DNA of 64,000 bases. Source: Leishmania mexicana MHOM/GT/2001/U1103. Its lineage: Eukaryota > Euglenozoa > Kinetoplastea > Trypanosomatida > Trypanosomatidae. The position numbers and the translations under genes are program-made. The stretch is from contig NC_018318.1 of the NCBI RefSeq assembly GCF_000234665.1, forward strand, positions 124,001 to 188,000, given 5' to 3'. A model generated the notes under the pieces. It made no database searches, was not told the origin of the DNA, and worked only from the letters and a program-made list of their open reading frames with translations. Shown here piece after piece: positions 20,493-31,069 of this stretch. The number at the start of each line of letters is the position of its first letter. The stretch's first letter is position 1.

Positions 20493-21620
20493 CGCGTACT
20501 GGATCGAGGCGGAGAGGGACAACCCCACACATGACGAGACGCGAGATGCGATTCGCTTCCCAAGGTCCGCTGGACAGTACCATGATGCAGGAGGATAGAA
20601 GAAGTGCGCGTGTTTCCAGAGCCGCCATGCATGCGGCTGGAGGGGCAGTAGTCTCCGGCATAGAATCACTGTCTGCCCAAGCCCGCGCACGCACACGCAC
20701 GACTGTGGTGCGCATACGTGATAGAGAGATGTGGCGATGTTGTTGCTTTTCTTTTTCTTCTTCGTTTCCCGGCTGCACTATGTGTGCATGTGTGTGCGTG
20801 TGTACGCGTGCGTGTGCCTCTGTGTAACTGTATTTTGAATGCCATGTGTGTGTGTGTGCGTGTCTACGCTGTGAATACAGTTGCGGGTATGCCTTTTTCA
20901 GTGCTCGGTTGTGATAGAAATCATAGAAGTCCCCTTCCCTCCTCTGCTCCCACACACGCACTCGCACGCCCGATTCGCTAAATCGGTTCTCTCAGCTGAG
21001 CCGCGTGTGCGTGTGTGATGGAGCAGAGTACGCCGAAGAAAGGAGAAGTCGAACTTGGCCAAGGATGCGCATACACAGGCAAGCGTGCTCGCATGAACAC
21101 ACAGACACCAGCAGGGAGGGAGGAGAGAGAGAGGTGCGAGAAGAGGGCAGTCAGGCGCCATCTTGGTGTTTCCTCCTCCTCTCCCACCACTCGTTACGGT
21201 GAGGAGGGGGAGGCGGAGAGGGGGCGAAGCCTGGGTGCGGTGCCGCGGGTCTGCCCACCGTGTCTTGAATGTGAACGCCTATGCCGCACGAAAGGCGTGA
21301 ATGTGGAGCACCCCGCGTGAGCTCAGAAGGGTGCGCGCCTCAGGATGCTGCTCTCTGACCCGGACTAACAACCCCCGTCACGCAGCTCTTGGTACATCAC
21401 CCCTCAACGCACTTACAGAAACCCAGCCCCTCCCCTTCCTCCACCCATGTTGCCTCTGCATCGTATCACGGGTGGCTTCTCCTTTCCCCTCTCCTCCTCC
21501 TGCTCCTGCCCATGTGCGCGTGTCTGTGTGGGTGTATGTGTGTGTGGCGCCATCACATCGACCTCTCTCTCTCTCGTTATTCACCTTTCTCCCCAGTTCG
21601 CATGTGGCTCCCTTGCGCAC
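20493..21620. other. intergenic region, no gene recognised
   Basis: Holds GT-rich stretches (about 20785-20860) and C/T-rich tracts (21480-21600) that likely supply the splice acceptor of the following gene, for instance the AG near 21596. No conserved reading frame is seen. Confidence 0.55.
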
Positions 21621-22823
21621 ATGCGAGGTCTACAAGGCGTCCCGCGGTACCGAGACCCCCTGGTCCGCAATGTAGCCCGAATGCTCCTGCGCGGCTTGCA
21701 AGAGCAGCATCATGCACCGTCCTCGACAAAGCTCGAACTGGAGGTGCGCCTCGGCAGCATCCTGGCGCACACTCGTGCACGTCAGCTAGATATACCCATT
21801 GCCGTAGCGTCACCAGCCTTGATGGATGAGACAGCGCGCAACATCTACCAATTCCATGCCGGCATTTCGCCTCCACTTCTTCACGGGATGCAGGCGGCTC
21901 TGCTAGAGGCGGGTCTTGCCACGCGACAAGACGTGGACCTGCTGGGCGGGAGAGTTGATGTGCACTTGCTCCTTTCCAATGAAAAACGCCTTCACTGTCG
22001 CTACCAACCCCTGCACGGGGAGACTCCCGGTACGCGCGCAGACGGCGTCAAGACGCCCGCCTCAAGCCGCGAGGCGCCGCCGTACAATCCGCTGTGCCTC
22101 ACCCAGAGTATCACGGTTCTGTCTGCCGAGAAGAAGGCCCGGCTGGCCATGTTGGATGTTTGCTGCCCAGGCTGGTGCGCTGACGTGCGCCTTGCTCTCT
22201 CTAAGGAGACGGCTGTGCCCGTTGAGCTGACGGATGCAACGAAGGAACGGGCGATCGCGTCGCGCTGCCGTGCGCGCACGTCCGTCCCGGTCGGGCGTTT
22301 TTTGTCGGTTCAAATGACCCAATCGATCTCCAGGCGGGATGTCTGGTGGTACCCGCCCCCAGCTGTGCGCTCTTACCTCGAGATGGACGCGGGCGCGTCG
22401 TCATCACCCGCGGCGGTCACGGGCACGACCGTGTTCGGTGTCGGCACGGTGCTCCCAACACCAGTGCTGTTTTATCCGGAGAAGGCGGCGGGACGCATCG
22501 GTCGGAGTGACACGGAGACCACAATCGAAGTCGAGGTGGAGATCAACCTGCCCGCGCTGCTGCGTGAGTGGAAACGCGTGTATGGAGGTGCTGCCGCGTC
22601 TGCATACCTATCCACCTCGGCCCTCGTGGATACAACTTGCGCCGGCACGGCAATCCCAGGCGACACATCACTGAAGCCACCAAGAGCCACGGCGACAGGA
22701 GATGACGATACCGATGTGCACGCCACGGTATTGGCGGAGAGGGAAGACCCCTATCTCTTGCGCGTGGCCGAAGAAGTGATGGCAGTGGTGCAGCTGCTCA
22801 CCAAGGTGCGCGTCGTCGAGTGA
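21621..22823 (+). CDS. mRNA 5'-triphosphatase, Cet1/tunnel metalloenzyme type
   Basis: 400 residues. It removes the gamma phosphate of the 5' triphosphate RNA end, the first step of cap formation; in trypanosomatids this acts on spliced-leader RNA. Family hallmarks in order: the metal-binding strand LELEVRLG (E39, E41, R43), the helix YQFHAGISPPLLHGMQAALL, KKARLAMLDV with CADVRLALSKE ('KKRI...D.RIS.N.E' in fungal enzymes), RCRARTSVPVGRFLSVQMTQ ('R.K.R.SY...DLT'), and the second metal-binding strand IEVEVEINL (E303, E305, E307). The frame is open from 21447, but that part translates a C/T-rich tract, so the ATG at 21621 is preferred. This tunnel-fold type differs from the cysteine-phosphatase type used by metazoan hosts. 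Confidence 0.85.
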   Translation: MRGLQGVPRYRDPLVRNVARMLLRGLQEQHHAPSSTKLELEVRLGSILAHTRARQLDIPIAVASPALMDETARNIYQFHAGISPPLLHGMQAALLEAGLATRQDVDLLGGRVDVHLLLSNEKRLHCRYQPLHGETPGTRADGVKTPASSREAPPYNPLCLTQSITVLSAEKKARLAMLDVCCPGWCADVRLALSKETAVPVELTDATKERAIASRCRARTSVPVGRFLSVQMTQSISRRDVWWYPPPAVRSYLEMDAGASSSPAAVTGTTVFGVGTVLPTPVLFYPEKAAGRIGRSDTETTIEVEVEINLPALLREWKRVYGGAAASAYLSTSALVDTTCAGTAIPGDTSLKPPRATATGDDDTDVHATVLAEREDPYLLRVAEEVMAVVQLLTKVRVVE

Positions 22824-23555
22824 GGCTCCCGGCTTTTGAACGCCCTGACTTTGTCTGTCCGTTTCCCTCTCTTATCATCAGAGTCCCGAAGCTCAGCGAG
22901 ACGAAGGTGTTGAAACACAAACACGTCGCGCACACAGTCGTCAGGCGCAGGCGCAGGCGTCGAAGCAGGGAGAGGGTGAGGGGGGGTTAGCAGGGAAGAT
23001 GGCGGTCAGGTATGCGGTACATAAGTGCCTCTTCACATGTACACAGACACACACATGCACATGCGCGTGCAGAGGTGTGCCTACGAAGGAAAGTACTAAA
23101 CTCCACAACAGAACTCCGAATGAGAAACACCCATGGATGTGCGCACACACGCGCTGCACCGCTGCCCCCCCCCCTCCCACACCTGCCCGTCGCCCTCCCT
23201 GCATTCCCCATCTGAGTGTCTGCGTGTATACGCAAGTGGTGCTTTGACATGGGTAGAAAAAGGTTCCAGGGAGGAGGGTAGCACGTGCCACGCTGTTGTC
23301 TGTGCCGCTGTCCCACGATGACCTACTGCCACTACTGCCCTTGTGGCCGTGGCGAAGCGGAAAGTGGTGATGCACGTACTTGTGTAAAATGCGGTGTATT
23401 CTTCCGGAGGCACTGAAACCGGCGCTCTCCTGTGCTCTCCCGCACACACCACACACACTGGTTGGTCTTTGGTCTTCTCTTGATCTCACGGTCACGCCAC
23501 ACACACCCTCTCTCTTTCCTCCGCCCCTCAGCATCTCTAACACAGTGGCCTCACG
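22824..23555. other. intergenic region, no gene recognised
   Basis: C/T- and CA-rich DNA. The tract at about 23495-23530 followed by AG at 23531-23532 is a likely trans-splice site for the next gene. Confidence 0.55.
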
Positions 23556-25208
23556 ATGTTCTGGAAGTTTCTTGTCAGTGGCCTGGTAGGCTCGGCCTGC
23601 TCGGCCTACCACCGCGGTCCCACGAATGTTTCCCTGGCCCTCGACCCGCCGACGCTGTCCATCATTATGGACGCGAGCAAGGACATTGTCCCCATCCGCG
23701 CCGTCATTGTGGGGGGCGGCTACGCTGGCAGTAAGATGGCCTATCAGCTGGACAGCATGTTCGACGTCACGCACATTGATGAGAAAAACTTCTACGAGCT
23801 CACCAACGATATCATTCCTATCATTACCAACCCGTGGAAGGAAGATGTGAATCCAAAAGCGTGCCGACGCATGATGGTCCTGCACCGCTATTACCTCAAG
23901 CGCAGCAACGTCGTGACGGGTACCGTGATCGGGGTGGATGCGAAGCAGGTGTACCTGCGCGACGGCCGCACCGTGCCGTACGATCTTCTCTTTCTCGCAA
24001 CGGGCGAGCGCAAGCCGTTCCCTTTTCAGACCCGCGAACGCACCATCTCTGGCCGGGTGCAGGAGCTGAAGCGCTTCAACGAGTTTCTGCAGTCCTGCAA
24101 GAAGGTCGCCGTCGTTGGTGGCGGCCCCGTCGGCACATCCCTCGCGCACGACTTGGCAAGTACACGACCGGACCTGCAGGTGCACCTGTTTCACCAGCGG
24201 GCTGAGCTGCTGCCGCGCCTCCCCGGTGTGTGTCGGCGCCACGCTCAGGAAAAGCTCCTGTCGAATCCGAATCTGCATCTCCACCTGCTTACCCGCGTGA
24301 CGGACGTAGACGGTGTAGTTCTGCCGAGCAGCGGCGACAAGGCGGCCTCTTCCTCGTCACCCGCACGCCACTCATGTACCGCCCAGCTGGTGAACCATCC
24401 CACCTCGAACGTGGCGGTGCCGGAGTCGTCGCTGACACTCGCCACAACCAACGCACCGTGGTGGCGCTCGCTGCTGAACACCGTCTGGCCTCGCCGCGGC
24501 GTCGTCCCAGATCAATACAGCGTCCACTACGACACGCTGCAGAGCGAGGTGCGGCAGCAGCAGTCCATTCTCCAGCAGGTGTATTACGGCAAGCAGGACG
24601 AGGTGGGGAAGTGCGGGGTGGTCCAGGCACGCGGGGTAGAGGAAGGCTTCGATTACGTCTTCGCGCTGACCGGCGACACCCCCCGACCTATCCAGTGTGA
24701 TGAGCTGGAGGGCAGGTCGAGAAAACTACCGAACATCCTGCGCGAGCACGAGACGAGAGATGGCCATTACCGCATCAGCACACTCATGCAGTTTTTAGAC
24801 CACCCGAACATCTTCGCTGTGGGGCGGTGCACAAACTTGCCTGTCATGCGCGGCTACGGCTCCAGCGACATTGAGACCCGGACGCTCTTCCGCGAGCTCA
24901 ACTCCGTCGTCACCAATCCCACAACGATGTTCCTGCACTCCCGCGACGGCGTTCAGCTGTCACACATGCGAATCCCACGCATACACGTCCGCCTCGGCGT
25001 CGACGACGCCGTTGGGTGCACGCCGTGGTCGGGAGGCATGACCGGCGTCTCCTCGGTGCACGAGTTTATGCAAGACCGCAGCTACCTTCTGAGGGAGTTC
25101 CAGAAGCCCGTCTTCTACAAGCAGCAGGACCAGGCAAAGGTCAAGCAGCGAGTATCGCAGTGGATGGAAGAGGAAATCACTGACATCGTCGACTTCTCCC
25201 ATTGCTAG
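23556..25208 (+). CDS. pyridine nucleotide-disulfide oxidoreductase family flavoprotein (AIFM2/NDH2-like)
   Basis: 550 residues. It has two dinucleotide-binding folds. The FAD site is AVIVGGGYAGSKMAYQLDSM (glycines at residues 53-58), followed by a dimer-like 'FDVTHIDEKNFYE'. The NAD(P)H site is VAVVGGGPVGTSLAHDL (about 186-200). The FAD-closing motif is IFAVGRCTNLP. The closest architecture is AIFM2/FSP1 and type-II NADH dehydrogenases, single-subunit flavoenzymes that pass electrons from NAD(P)H to a quinone. A hydrophobic N-terminus (MFWKFLVSGLVGSACSA) may be a membrane anchor or organelle signal. An insert of about 90 residues (about 255-345) between the NAD and C-terminal parts is longer than usual. 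The family call is firm; substrate and compartment are inferred. Confidence 0.82.
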   Translation: MFWKFLVSGLVGSACSAYHRGPTNVSLALDPPTLSIIMDASKDIVPIRAVIVGGGYAGSKMAYQLDSMFDVTHIDEKNFYELTNDIIPIITNPWKEDVNPKACRRMMVLHRYYLKRSNVVTGTVIGVDAKQVYLRDGRTVPYDLLFLATGERKPFPFQTRERTISGRVQELKRFNEFLQSCKKVAVVGGGPVGTSLAHDLASTRPDLQVHLFHQRAELLPRLPGVCRRHAQEKLLSNPNLHLHLLTRVTDVDGVVLPSSGDKAASSSSPARHSCTAQLVNHPTSNVAVPESSLTLATTNAPWWRSLLNTVWPRRGVVPDQYSVHYDTLQSEVRQQQSILQQVYYGKQDEVGKCGVVQARGVEEGFDYVFALTGDTPRPIQCDELEGRSRKLPNILREHETRDGHYRISTLMQFLDHPNIFAVGRCTNLPVMRGYGSSDIETRTLFRELNSVVTNPTTMFLHSRDGVQLSHMRIPRIHVRLGVDDAVGCTPWSGGMTGVSSVHEFMQDRSYLLREFQKPVFYKQQDQAKVKQRVSQWMEEEITDIVDFSHC

Positions 25209-27772
25209 CGCAGCCCGCGCCACACCAATGCGGCAAAGAAAGGGGAAGACGTTCACATATGAACATCCCAGCCGCTGTGTGAGCATGGCTGACGAAGAGG
25301 GGGGAAAGGAGTAGCTGTGCCGGCGACATGTGCGTGGGTGGGTGGGTGGACATACATTCCCCTTGCTGTCGCAAGCGGTTGCAACAACAACAGCAACAGT
25401 GGCGCGCCTCGTCCCGTCCGTGCGATTTCGCAGCAGTGCGATGGTCTGTTGTGTGCGTGTGAGGGGGGGGGTGCTGTTGTTTCTTACAGATCTTAATTAT
25501 CTCTCCTTTCTCTCAACAACATCTCGCTGGGGTCCTCTCTCGGAGGCTGTCGCGGCTGGAGCGCCGCGTTTTCGTGTCGTTCCCCTGCTCGCAGGCTCGT
25601 CTCTGCAACCCACACACACACACATCCTTCTCTCCTTCCCCTCCCTCGTGCATGGGGCGGGAGACGGAGGGCGGATGGATGGGTGCAGCTCATGGAGCCA
25701 CCACACGGAGTATGACCTCCGCTCGCACTTCTCCGGTTCCTCCCCCCCCCTTCTTCGCCATTCTCCTCCTCTTCCATCTGTGATGTGCGCCTCTCCCTTG
25801 GGTCATCCATGGGGGGCCGCAGAGACATCGATGCGGAGGCCGCACCGCCGTGCACTCCTGCACGCACTCAGACACACACACACACACACGACACACCTCA
25901 TGCCTTGTTGTTTTTCTTGTTCTTGTTTGGAGACGGAAAGGAGGGAGGGAAGATGCGGTGCTCTCGTGCGAGCGAACTCCAGATGATCCAGGCCAGCAGC
26001 CCCCCCCCCTCTCCCTCCCCCCACGCCAGAACACCGCGGGAGTTCCCTCCCCGGCTGCGAAACCCTCCAGCGCGCCCCCCCAAGCTCTTCTTTTTCTCCT
26101 TGATGGGCAAGTGACTACACATGTCGCTGGGTTCGTGCTGCTCATGTGCCTATTATTTTTACATGGACTTTGCCGCGTACGATGCAGCTACGCTGTGGTG
26201 CGACGGGAGCGTGATACTGACTCCCGGTGGTGGTGGTCCCACCCGCTGCTGCGTCGGCAACGCCAGTCACGTGGATCCAAATGAATACACCTCTGAGGGA
26301 GGGAAGCGTACCTGCACCTCCTCGCCAGCGGTGACAGCGAGGCGCAGCCCTCGGGTAGTGAATGAGGCTGACACGGCTCCGGCTGCAGACCGTGAGCGAT
26401 ACGCAGACCCTGGCTCCGCGAGCGCCTACGGACCCCACCCCACCCCACCCCCTCTGCCTTTTGGAGCATGCGGTGCTGCGGTACGTGCGCACCGTCAAGG
26501 CCGTCTGCAAGCATCGATGTGTCATATCCGTTTTGCACCCCTCCACGTCGCGCATCCCTACACCCGCCTTTTCCAGCTGCAGTGAAGGGGAGCAGCAGCA
26601 GTTCCAGTGGTGCTGACGGAGCTGTTGGCAAAACGTGCACACCTGCGATCACGGCCAACGCTCCAGGTGGGAGGCTCTCGGACAAAGAGGAAGCCGTGGC
26701 AGCGGACAACGGTCTCCTCCTCGCCACCACCGCGGAGATGCGATCGCAGCGCCCGGCAGCCGCTCTCCGTGGCGTTGTATGCTGACTACGTGCTGCCTGC
26801 CATCCCCATCACCCCATCACGAACTCCACAGAATAGAGGGAGTCACAGTAGCGACTCACCTGGCCGAGTGGCGGAGGGGGCGGGACGGCGTTGGCACCCC
26901 CTCCCCCTTGTAGCAGTCCTGCAGGCATGGGGAAGCAGGTGCGGAAGTGGACGCACCTGTGGTGGACAAGCAACTCAGGCGCGGGGTCGGCGGCGTCGTC
27001 CTTCTTCGTCTGCGCTTTGCACCTTCGGCGCGAGTCGGGTGCGTCAGCAGGATTTGATCTGGTGGCTGCTGATGCACCCATTGGCCTCCTCTGACTCTTC
27101 AACGACAGCGTCGCCATCACCCGCGCCGCCACGGAGTGTGGATCTGGAGGACGTCTATGCGCACATGTGGACGCACGGGCAGGCTATGCAGGGAGGTGCC
27201 GCATTGACCGGCACTGTGTTGCCGGTGCTGGTATCGCTGTTCTTTCTCCCCTTGTTTACCTGCTGCTTCATAGATCGTATGCACGCGTACATGGATACAG
27301 CCGCATACAGGCATCCTCATGTGTGAGGCTGTTGTAACTCGAGCTGAGCAGAATGCCTAACTTAGATGTGTAGCCATATCTCCTCTGAGCTTCTCTGTGC
27401 GGGCGGGGCGGACATCAGCCGCCTCTTCGCTGATCTCCACCGATGCACATACACGCCCCCGCTCTCTGTCTGCCGTCCCTATTCCTTCCTGTCTGTGCCA
27501 CAATTATCTCGATCCTCCGTCCCCCCCCACACACACACACCACCACCCCTTCTCCACCTAAACTCGTTATTTCTCTGTGTGTGTGTGTGTGTGTCCTCGT
27601 CTCGTCGGTGAGGCATCAGGATACAGCCTCGACCACACACACACACACACACGTTCCCTTGAGAGACCACTCTCTGGCCGTCTTATAGACCCTGCAACGC
27701 AGTATTGATATCACATACACACGCACGCACGCATACACGCACGCCCCTCCCCTTCCCCGCCACTCCACCGCA
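25209..27772. other. long intergenic region, with possible gene relic
   Basis: 2.56 kb between two + strand genes, longer than most gaps in this block. The flanks carry C/T tracts and CA/GT repeats (25610-25625, 25872-25890, 27575-27592, 27633-27652). Its middle (about 26120-27330) is not pyrimidine-biased and has coding-like stretches in shifting frames, listed separately. Confidence 0.5.
26121..27326 (+). pseudogene. possible decayed gene (frames shift, unidentified)
   Basis: Coding-like peptides with Leishmania-like GC-rich third positions appear one after another in different + frames: from the ATG at 26121 (MSLGSCCSCAYYFYMDFAAY), then LEHAVLRYVRTVKAVCKH (about 26460-26515), GKTCTPAITANAPGGRLSDK (about 26626-26685), DAPVVDKQLRRGVGGVVLL (about 26955-27010), and a last frame with a hydrophobic segment TGTVLPVLVSLFFLPLFTC near 27208-27264. 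No single frame spans them. They could be a degenerate gene with a C-terminal membrane segment or chance open frames in GC-rich DNA. I do not recognise a family. Confidence 0.25.
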
Positions 27773-28741
27773 ATGGCTGACGAACGCTTTGATTCGATGC
27801 TGCTCGCGATTGCGCAGCAGCAGCAGGGCATCGACGGCATCCTCGACACCTTCTTCTCCTTTCTCAACCGCAAGACGGACTTCTTCACTCAGCCTGACAT
27901 GGCGCGCCGCAGCGTGCAGCAGGCCATGAGCCGCTACCTGGCTGAAGCCGAGGAGAAGCAGCGCAAGGCGAAAGAAGCGCAGGCGGCCGCCCAGAAGCAG
28001 TCTACGCGCACCTCTTCTCGAGTGGAGGTTCTCGAGAGCGAGGAGGAGGTGAATGCCGTGGCCGCCGCTCAGACCGCAAAGGAGGCCGCACAGCGGAAGC
28101 AGGAGCTCGAGAGGGCGCAGCGCGAAATCGAAGAGGCGAAGGCAAAGAAGGAGGCACCAGCGAACGGGGCGGAAACAGACACGATGGAGGCCTTTGCCGA
28201 CAACGACGATGCCCCGCGCGGACTGCCGCCCACGGCTGCCAACGGCTTCGCCTATGAAAAGTATATCTTCTCCCAGTCCCTGCAGGAAGCCGAGGTGCGC
28301 GTGCCGCTGCCGGCGGTAAACGTCAAGGGGAAGCAGGTGAGCATCGTGATCACGAGCAACCACCTGACGGTGGGGATGAAGGGGCAGCCGCCCATCGTGG
28401 ACGGAGAGCTGTACAGCAAGGTGCATGCGGAGGAGTGCATGTGGACCATCGAAGACGGCCACACGGTCGTCGTGACGCTCTACAAGGTAAACTCAATGGA
28501 GTGGTGGAAGACGATCTTCCAAGGTGATCCAGAGATTGACCTGCAGAAGGTAATGCCGGAGAACTCGAAGCTGGACGATCTCGACAGCGACACCCGTCAG
28601 ACGGTCGAGAAGATGATGTACGACCAGCGCCAGAAGATGATGGGCAAGCCAACCTCCGATGAGCAGAAGAAGCAGGAGATGTTACGGAAGTTCATGGAGG
28701 CGCACCCCGAGATGGACTTCTCCCAGGCGAAGTTCTGTTAA
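27773..28741 (+). CDS. NudC-like protein (CS-domain co-chaperone)
   Basis: 322 residues. NudC proteins bind Hsp90 and clients through a p23-like CS domain and act in dynein/microtubule and cell-division functions. The N-terminal domain (residues about 1-60: DERFDSMLLAIAQQQQGIDG, ILDTFFSFLNRKTDFF) is typical of full-length NudC. It is followed by an Ala/Glu/Lys-rich coiled coil (about 60-135), then the CS domain (about 162-255: SQSLQEAEVRVPLP, ITSNHLTVGMKGQPPIVDGE, CMWTIEDGHTVVVTLYK, MEWWKTIFQGDPEID). The C-terminal helix ends in HPEMDFSQAKF, the usual NudC ending. The length is close to animal NudC (about 330). Start is the first ATG after a C-rich leader. Confidence 0.95.
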   Translation: MADERFDSMLLAIAQQQQGIDGILDTFFSFLNRKTDFFTQPDMARRSVQQAMSRYLAEAEEKQRKAKEAQAAAQKQSTRTSSRVEVLESEEEVNAVAAAQTAKEAAQRKQELERAQREIEEAKAKKEAPANGAETDTMEAFADNDDAPRGLPPTAANGFAYEKYIFSQSLQEAEVRVPLPAVNVKGKQVSIVITSNHLTVGMKGQPPIVDGELYSKVHAEECMWTIEDGHTVVVTLYKVNSMEWWKTIFQGDPEIDLQKVMPENSKLDDLDSDTRQTVEKMMYDQRQKMMGKPTSDEQKKQEMLRKFMEAHPEMDFSQAKFC

Positions 28742-29512
28742 AGTAACTGTATGCCCTCTCACCCTCGCTCTCGGTTCGCTTCTTTTCTTTCGTTCCCCAA
28801 CCCGAGCTGGAGAAGCCATGATAGCAAGATGCTGTGTGCAGTGCAACGGACACCCTACGTGCGTTTCCCCGCGCCTTTTTTCATTTCTCGGATAGCTCTG
28901 TCTGTGCGACCGCGGCGGCGCTAAAGTTGTCGTCTTTCCTTACTTTGTCGTTTTCTATTATTGCCGAGGGCGCAGCCCGCTCTCGACCGGCACCGTTCGT
29001 GGCGGGGCGGGGGAGGGGGGAGGAGGGCGCGGCTGCCCATGCGTCTACGTCACTCACAAACGCGCATGTGTTCACCATTGCCCGGACATGCGCCTGTTTT
29101 CAACAAAAGGAAACATAGTAACTGATGTGTGTGTTGAGGCGGTGGGGGGGGGGGACGGCGCGCCATCATCACCAACATCGCCTCAGCTGCCGTCCTAGCC
29201 CTACAGTATGAATTTCGACTCCGTCGACGGTCATCTTCCCCAGCGGATCCCGCTCACATGCTCACTCGTTCACCCACCCACCCCTCCTTCGTCGACAACC
29301 TCCATCGCTCCCCCCTCGCGTTTTCCATATGTATATGCGTGCGTGGGTGTCTGTGTGTGTGTGTGCCCCCAAACGACCCAACGCGATGACCTCGGCAACA
29401 TAGATCTTTTCACATTCTCGATTCCGCTAAGTGGGCAACCCCGTACGCAGCCCTCACCCCGCCGCTGCCGTAGTCGTCGATCCTTGCCGCACCCTCTTTG
29501 AACCCTGTCCCC
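28742..29512. other. intergenic region, no gene recognised
   Basis: C/T-rich with a G run at 29142-29152 and a GT run at 29350-29365. Nothing coding is seen. Confidence 0.55.
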
Positions 29513-31069
29513 ATGCCCCGAATGGCGACCCACACGACGACGACGACGATGACGACGCCCCACGATACAGTGCCGGCGGCAGATCACCACGACGATGACA
29601 AGTGTTGTTGTTGCTGCAAGAGTGAGATCCACATCGCGAAGCTCGAGGCGGAAAATCACCTCCTCAAGGAAAAGCTGACCCAGATAGACATGATGCACGC
29701 GGTCAGCGCCGCCAAAACCTCCATCAACCGCACTATTCTGACGGCGCTGGAGGAGGAGCGGCAGTACCTGGAGCAGGCTATGCTTCCCGTCAGCTACAAG
29801 CTCCCGAAAGGTGCTGACTACAGCGAACTCCCCACCTACCCAAAACGCCCGCACTTCGACCAGGCAGCGAAGCATCCCAGCACGCAGGTCGTCATCTTCG
29901 ATGGCTGCCCCAACGACCCTTATCACCCGACCTCGATGCCCATCTACCAAACCGCGACCTTTGTCCAGCCCGACATTGAGGAGTTCGGTCCGTACGACTA
30001 CAGCCGTAGCGGCAACCCGACTCGCACGGCCATCGAGACCCTCGTCGCCAACCTCGAGGGGGCCCACGCTGCCTTCGCTTTTTCGTCCGGCATGGCGGCA
30101 CTGCAGACACTCGTGACAACGCTGAACGCTGGCGACACCATCCTCGCCAGCAGCGACCTTTACGGGGGCATGCACCGTCTCCTGACACAGATCACCTCGT
30201 GCCTCGGGATGGCCGTTGTGTTTGTGCCGATGTGGGACACGGAGGCGGTGCGCAAGGCGCTCGTCGAGAACCCGGCGGCGAAGCTGCTGCACATGGAGAG
30301 CCCTACGAACCCGCTGATGCGAATTGTCGACATCCGTGCTGTCTGTGAGGCTGCCCACGCGCACAACGTAAAGGTGTCCATCGACAATACTATGATGTCC
30401 CCGCTCCGCTGCACCCCGCTCGCCCTGGGCTGCGACTACTCCATCCACAGCGCCACCAAGTTTCTGTGCGGCCACAGCGACACTATGTGCGGTCTTATCT
30501 GCGTGAAGTCTGAGGAGGATGTGAAGCGGGTGGCCTTTCTGCAGAATGCGCAGGGAAACGCACTCGCCCCGTTTGACTGCTGGCTGCTCCTGCGTGGCAT
30601 CCGCACGCTGTCCATCCGCGTCGAGAAGCAGGAGCTGAACGCCGTCGCGGTGGGGCTGTTCCTGTCGCGTCAGACCCACGTCGTGTCGCGGCTGCACTAC
30701 GCCGGTTTGAACCCCGTCACGTCCCCCCAGATCTCCTCCCTAACTGAGGAGAACTTCTACCTGCACCGCTCGCAGACCTCTGGCCCTGGCAGCGTGCTCT
30801 CCATTGAAACCGGCAGCGTCAAGCGCTCCAACGCGTTTGTACGGGCCTGCAAGCTGTTCAAGCTCACCGTCAGCTTTGGAAGCTGCAACTCCCTCGTCGA
30901 AATGCCCTGCCTCCTCTCGCACGCGTCCATCCCGAAGGAAATGCGCACACTTCCAGCTGACCTAATCCGACTGTCGGTGGGTATCGAACAGATCGAGGAT
31001 ATACTTGCCGACCTAACGCAGGCCATTGCCGCCGCGGTCGCCATCCATGACAATGACGGGTCCTGCTGA
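29513..31069 (+). CDS. cystathionine beta-lyase-like PLP enzyme with N-terminal extension
   Basis: 518 residues. Cys/Met-metabolism PLP enzyme, fold type I. Seen: YDYSRSGNPTR (161-171), FAFSSGMAAL, SSDLYGG, HMESPTNPLMRIVDI, SIDNTMMSPLRCTPL, the PLP-binding lysine K316 in HSATKFLCGHSD, and the C-terminal LIRLSVGIEQIEDILADL. The family cleaves or builds cystathionine in transsulfuration and methionine synthesis. I favour beta-lyase over gamma-lyase or gamma-synthase by overall pattern only. About 110 residues before the catalytic domain are unusual: a Thr-rich start, a run of five cysteines (KCCCCCKSE, about residues 31-39) and a predicted coiled coil with a basic, Leu-rich pattern. The open frame begins at a TTG (29498), so the first ATG (29513) is used. 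Confidence 0.87.
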   Translation: MPRMATHTTTTTMTTPHDTVPAADHHDDDKCCCCCKSEIHIAKLEAENHLLKEKLTQIDMMHAVSAAKTSINRTILTALEEERQYLEQAMLPVSYKLPKGADYSELPTYPKRPHFDQAAKHPSTQVVIFDGCPNDPYHPTSMPIYQTATFVQPDIEEFGPYDYSRSGNPTRTAIETLVANLEGAHAAFAFSSGMAALQTLVTTLNAGDTILASSDLYGGMHRLLTQITSCLGMAVVFVPMWDTEAVRKALVENPAAKLLHMESPTNPLMRIVDIRAVCEAAHAHNVKVSIDNTMMSPLRCTPLALGCDYSIHSATKFLCGHSDTMCGLICVKSEEDVKRVAFLQNAQGNALAPFDCWLLLRGIRTLSIRVEKQELNAVAVGLFLSRQTHVVSRLHYAGLNPVTSPQISSLTEENFYLHRSQTSGPGSVLSIETGSVKRSNAFVRACKLFKLTVSFGSCNSLVEMPCLLSHASIPKEMRTLPADLIRLSVGIEQIEDILADLTQAIAAAVAIHDNDGSC

